The translations under genes were made by a program, and so were the position numbers. This document shows positions 62,249-64,000 of a stretch of DNA of 64,000 nt, one piece after another; position 1 is the first letter of the stretch; every line of letters starts with the position of its first letter. Source of the stretch: Thermobifida halotolerans (GTDB lineage: Bacteria; Actinomycetota; Actinomycetes; Streptosporangiales; Streptosporangiaceae); the NCBI RefSeq assembly GCF_003574835.2, contig NZ_CP063196.1:2046001-2110000 (forward strand), read 5' to 3'. The notes under the pieces were generated by a model. That model did not search any database. It was given only the letters and a program-made list of their open reading frames with translations, and was not told the origin of the DNA.

Positions 62249-62435
62249 AGGAACGGAAGGAAGGCGACTGGTGATCCACCCTTGTTGGAGCGAAGGGTGG
62301 GAGCGGGTCATCCACACCATGAAGATGGTCGCCGGCCACAGTCCGGACCAGGTTGCTGTTGAACTCTCGGACGGAACAGACCGGGTGACGGCAGCCCGCT
62401 ACCGTCACGATCGGCGGGGGCGGTGGAAGCCATGA
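62249..62435 (+). pseudogene. Orphan tip fragment A
   Basis: After repeat A, a frame with PCWSEGWERVIHTMKMVAGH, SPDQVAVELSDGTDRVTAAR and YRHDRRGRWKP ends just inside the next immunity gene. It lacks a start and resembles the tail of another toxin tip, so it is probably a displaced C-terminal module. No catalytic motif recognised. Confidence 0.45.
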
Positions 62436-62887
62436 ATAGAAGTATTGATCCCCTGGGGTCCGAAGAGCAAGAAGCGCTGCTCAAGGAAGTGGGCGCACTT
62501 CTTGTCGGTGCTGCGCCTGACGATTGGCAAGAGATCTCACTCACCTATGTCTCCACTGTCGACAGGTCAACGATGCGGACGGAAGCGAAGAGGGGCGGCG
62601 GAGCAGAGGAGAGGTTTCCCGCAAGCTCAAGCATTTTCAAAAAAATGAATGAGCTCCGATGGGGTATGTACATCCCGGGCAGAGGAACCTGGTTCTCTGC
62701 CTTCTACGCGGTTGAACGACCGAACCGCTTCAGAGTCGAATACGACTACGACGGCGAACCGGCGTTCAATCTTCCTCCTGTGAGTGCGAGCTACGCTCTC
62801 GACCTCCAGTATTTCCCGCGCGATGAGGAGCACATTCCTGACTGGCTGCGCCAGAAGCTCCGGGAGGCGGAGAGCGGCCAGGGGTAG
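62432..62887 (+). CDS. YezG-like immunity protein 2
   Basis: A 151-residue protein from ATG 62432 (a GTG at 62423 is an alternative). VGALLVGAAPDDWQEISLTY, RVEYDYDGEPAFNLP and an end identical to that of immunity protein 1 (LDLQYFPRDEEHIPDWLRQK). The first 110 residues differ strongly from protein 1, so specificity is expected to differ. It follows orphan tip fragment A and probably once protected against that toxin. Confidence 0.82.
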   Translation: MNRSIDPLGSEEQEALLKEVGALLVGAAPDDWQEISLTYVSTVDRSTMRTEAKRGGGAEERFPASSSIFKKMNELRWGMYIPGRGTWFSAFYAVERPNRFRVEYDYDGEPAFNLPPVSASYALDLQYFPRDEEHIPDWLRQKLREAESGQG

Positions 62888-62952
62888 TCTCCGCTGTCCC
62901 GATACCGCCTCGCTGGCAGGTGCTTTTCCACCGGGCTTCCACCGCACGGGCG
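62783..62952 (+). repeat. 170-bp direct repeat B
   Basis: Second copy of repeat A. It runs from the conserved 3' end of immunity gene 2 into the orphan nuclease tip. Confidence 0.9.
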
Positions 62953-63451
62953 CTTTCCGGAAGACGGCGAAGTACGGCAGTATGCAGACGTCAAGTGGAA
63001 TGGCGGGCATCTGATCGGTTCCAGAGAGTTCTTTGGAACCGGCGAACGCCTGAACATGGTTCCGATGCGGTACGATATTAATCAGGATCGGACACTGAGA
63101 ACAGCATTCCAGGACAGGCGAGGGGGAATTAGGGAAAGCATTGACTAGAGCTTTCGGAGTATTGAGAAGGTTTGGCAGAGTCTCCTTAAGTATAAGCTGA
63201 ACAGTGAGTACCTCGGCAGGGAAAATTACGATGATGGCACATGGGAAGACGCCCTTAGACTCAACCTGAATGATCCGAAAATCGATGTAGAGATCAAACC
63301 GATATATGATACCAGCCTGCCATCCATCCCTGACCCCAATAAGCCTGGCAAGGTGGTCCATCCTCCGCCGTCAAGAATTCAGGTAGACTGGAGAATTAAT
63401 GGCGTAGAAATGGGTGTCAAAATTTACCCCAACCTACCGCCTTTTGCTTGA
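62944..63451 (+). pseudogene. Orphan nuclease tip B with internal amber codon
   Basis: One frame without a start reads GRFPEDGEVRQYADVKWNGG HLIGSREFFGTGERLNMVPM, a variant of the nuclease tip of the main toxin (same NGGH...GTGERxNMVPM core). A TAG at 63146-63148 interrupts it. It then continues with SIEKVWQSLLKYKLNSEYLG and IQVDWRINGVEMGVKIYPNL to TGA 63451. It is a silent toxin module that could replace the active tip by recombination. Confidence 0.8.
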
Positions 63452-63474
63452 GGAGGCGAAAGAGAGAGTGAGCT

Positions 63475-63963
63475 TTGTATTCTCCTTACCTTAGAAGAGG
63501 GGAACTTGATCCCATTGAGAAGCGGGAACTCCTCAATCAGATTGGCGTGATAATAGCCGAGAAAGCTCCTAACGGGTGGGAACGGCTTGTCTACGCGATA
63601 GGGACTGTTGTTGAGCACGGAACAGTCAATCTCATCGTGGAGTTTCCGGATGGAACAAGCCGGAGATCATCTCCGCCCGCAGAAGTTCTTCCCATGATCG
63701 ACAAGCTCCGGGTGGGGATGTACCTGGAGGGCAAGGGGACCTGGTTCTCGATGGAGTACGTGATCACCCGCCCCGGGAACTACAACGTCCACTTCAACTA
63801 CGACCAGGATCCCGAGATCACCTTCCCCACCCCCCAGGGGTACACCCAGGACCTGAAGTACTTTCCCCGCGACGAGGAGCACATTCCCGACTGGCTGCGC
63901 CAGAGGCTCCGCGACGAGGCTGAGGGACGGGTGGGAATGCCGTTCTCGGAGGACGACGGCTGA
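63475..63963 (+). CDS. YezG-like immunity protein 3
   Basis: A 162-residue protein; TTG 63475 is the only usable start, with the nearest GGAGG 20 nt away. LLNQIGVIIAEKAPNGWERL, YNVHFNYDQDPEITFPTP and LKYFPRDEEHIPDWLRQRL are YezG features. The 3' part is GC-richer than the 5' part, a mosaic consistent with module swapping. It follows orphan nuclease tip B and is presumably its cognate immunity protein. Confidence 0.82.
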   Translation: MYSPYLRRGELDPIEKRELLNQIGVIIAEKAPNGWERLVYAIGTVVEHGTVNLIVEFPDGTSRRSSPPAEVLPMIDKLRVGMYLEGKGTWFSMEYVITRPGNYNVHFNYDQDPEITFPTPQGYTQDLKYFPRDEEHIPDWLRQRLRDEAEGRVGMPFSEDDG

Positions 63964-63978
63964 CTGTGAGGATGTGAC

Positions 63979-64000
63979 GTGCAGTGGCTCCTCCGACGGG
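63979..64000 (+). CDS. Possible start of a further gene, cut by the window end
   Basis: GTG 63979 preceded by GAGGATGTGAC begins an open frame reading VQWLLRR up to the last base. Only seven codons are visible. Given the repeated layout it may be another orphan module or immunity gene. Confidence 0.2.

Noticed and set aside
1-64000. CRISPR array, tRNA or rRNA genes
   Set aside because: No regularly spaced direct repeats of CRISPR size and no cloverleaf or rRNA-like conserved stretch was noticed on either strand; a covariance-model scan would be decisive.

Overview
The window is high-GC DNA with GTG/TTG starts, many overlapping stop/start pairs and GC-rich third positions. The gene content (ECF42 sigma factor, transmembrane Ser/Thr kinase, type VII-style polymorphic toxin, StrR-like regulator) points to an actinomycete. 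I would guess the Nocardiopsaceae/Streptosporangiales or Streptomyces range, but nothing in the sequence fixes the genus. No rRNA, tRNA or CRISPR array was seen.

Region 1 (about 100-18600) is a phenazine biosynthetic cluster. The minus strand carries the classical order phzB-C-D-E-F-G. A small YdhR-like gene is inserted between phzE and phzF, and a two-component flavin monooxygenase (oxygenase plus flavin reductase), a WrbA-type quinone reductase and an SDR surround the core. The plus strand carries a methyltransferase, a berberine-bridge-type FAD oxidase, a StrR-like ParB-fold regulator, a LysR regulator, a DHA2 exporter and an NTF2-like protein. Two kinds of candidate regulatory site are visible: a 16-bp inverted repeat with an 11-nt spacer resembling a StrR operator, and a 43-bp motif in front of three cluster genes.

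Region 2 (18.6-30 kb) is a patchwork: IS3 and IS5 remnants, three copies of a dispersed repeat of about 90 bp, a Ser/Thr kinase, an SDR/LysR divergent pair, a DGPF/YCII protein coupled to an ECF42 sigma factor, and an AbrB/RelE-type toxin-antitoxin pair.

Region 3 (29.8-36.4 kb, minus strand) is a tightly coupled operon: NAD-epimerase, thymidylate-synthase-like protein, NodU-type carbamoyltransferase, glycosyltransferase, radical-SAM/methyltransferase fusion, phosphotransferase. It looks like a nucleoside- or sugar-type natural-product pathway in decay. The carbamoyltransferase has a frameshift and an amber codon, the thymidylate-synthase-like gene is frameshifted, and the divergent XRE regulator has two frameshifts.

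Region 4 (38-52 kb) holds an asparaginase/PPC-domain pair, VapBC with a broken toxin, further IS5 and TnpB relics, a TetR/SDR pair, and an XRE - ImmA/IrrE protease - PIN-like three-gene cassette bracketed by direct repeats of about 240 bp taken from a dead ABC permease. An epsilon/zeta-like remnant follows, cut by an IS30 fragment.

Region 5 (52.3-58.5 kb) has two intact ABC exporters followed by a broken class III aminotransferase and a broken cytochrome P450, the remains of another biosynthetic locus.

Region 6 (58.9-64 kb) is a polymorphic toxin locus: a 941-residue toxin with a nuclease tip, then three YezG-like immunity genes interleaved with orphan toxin-tip DNA and joined by 170-bp direct repeats.
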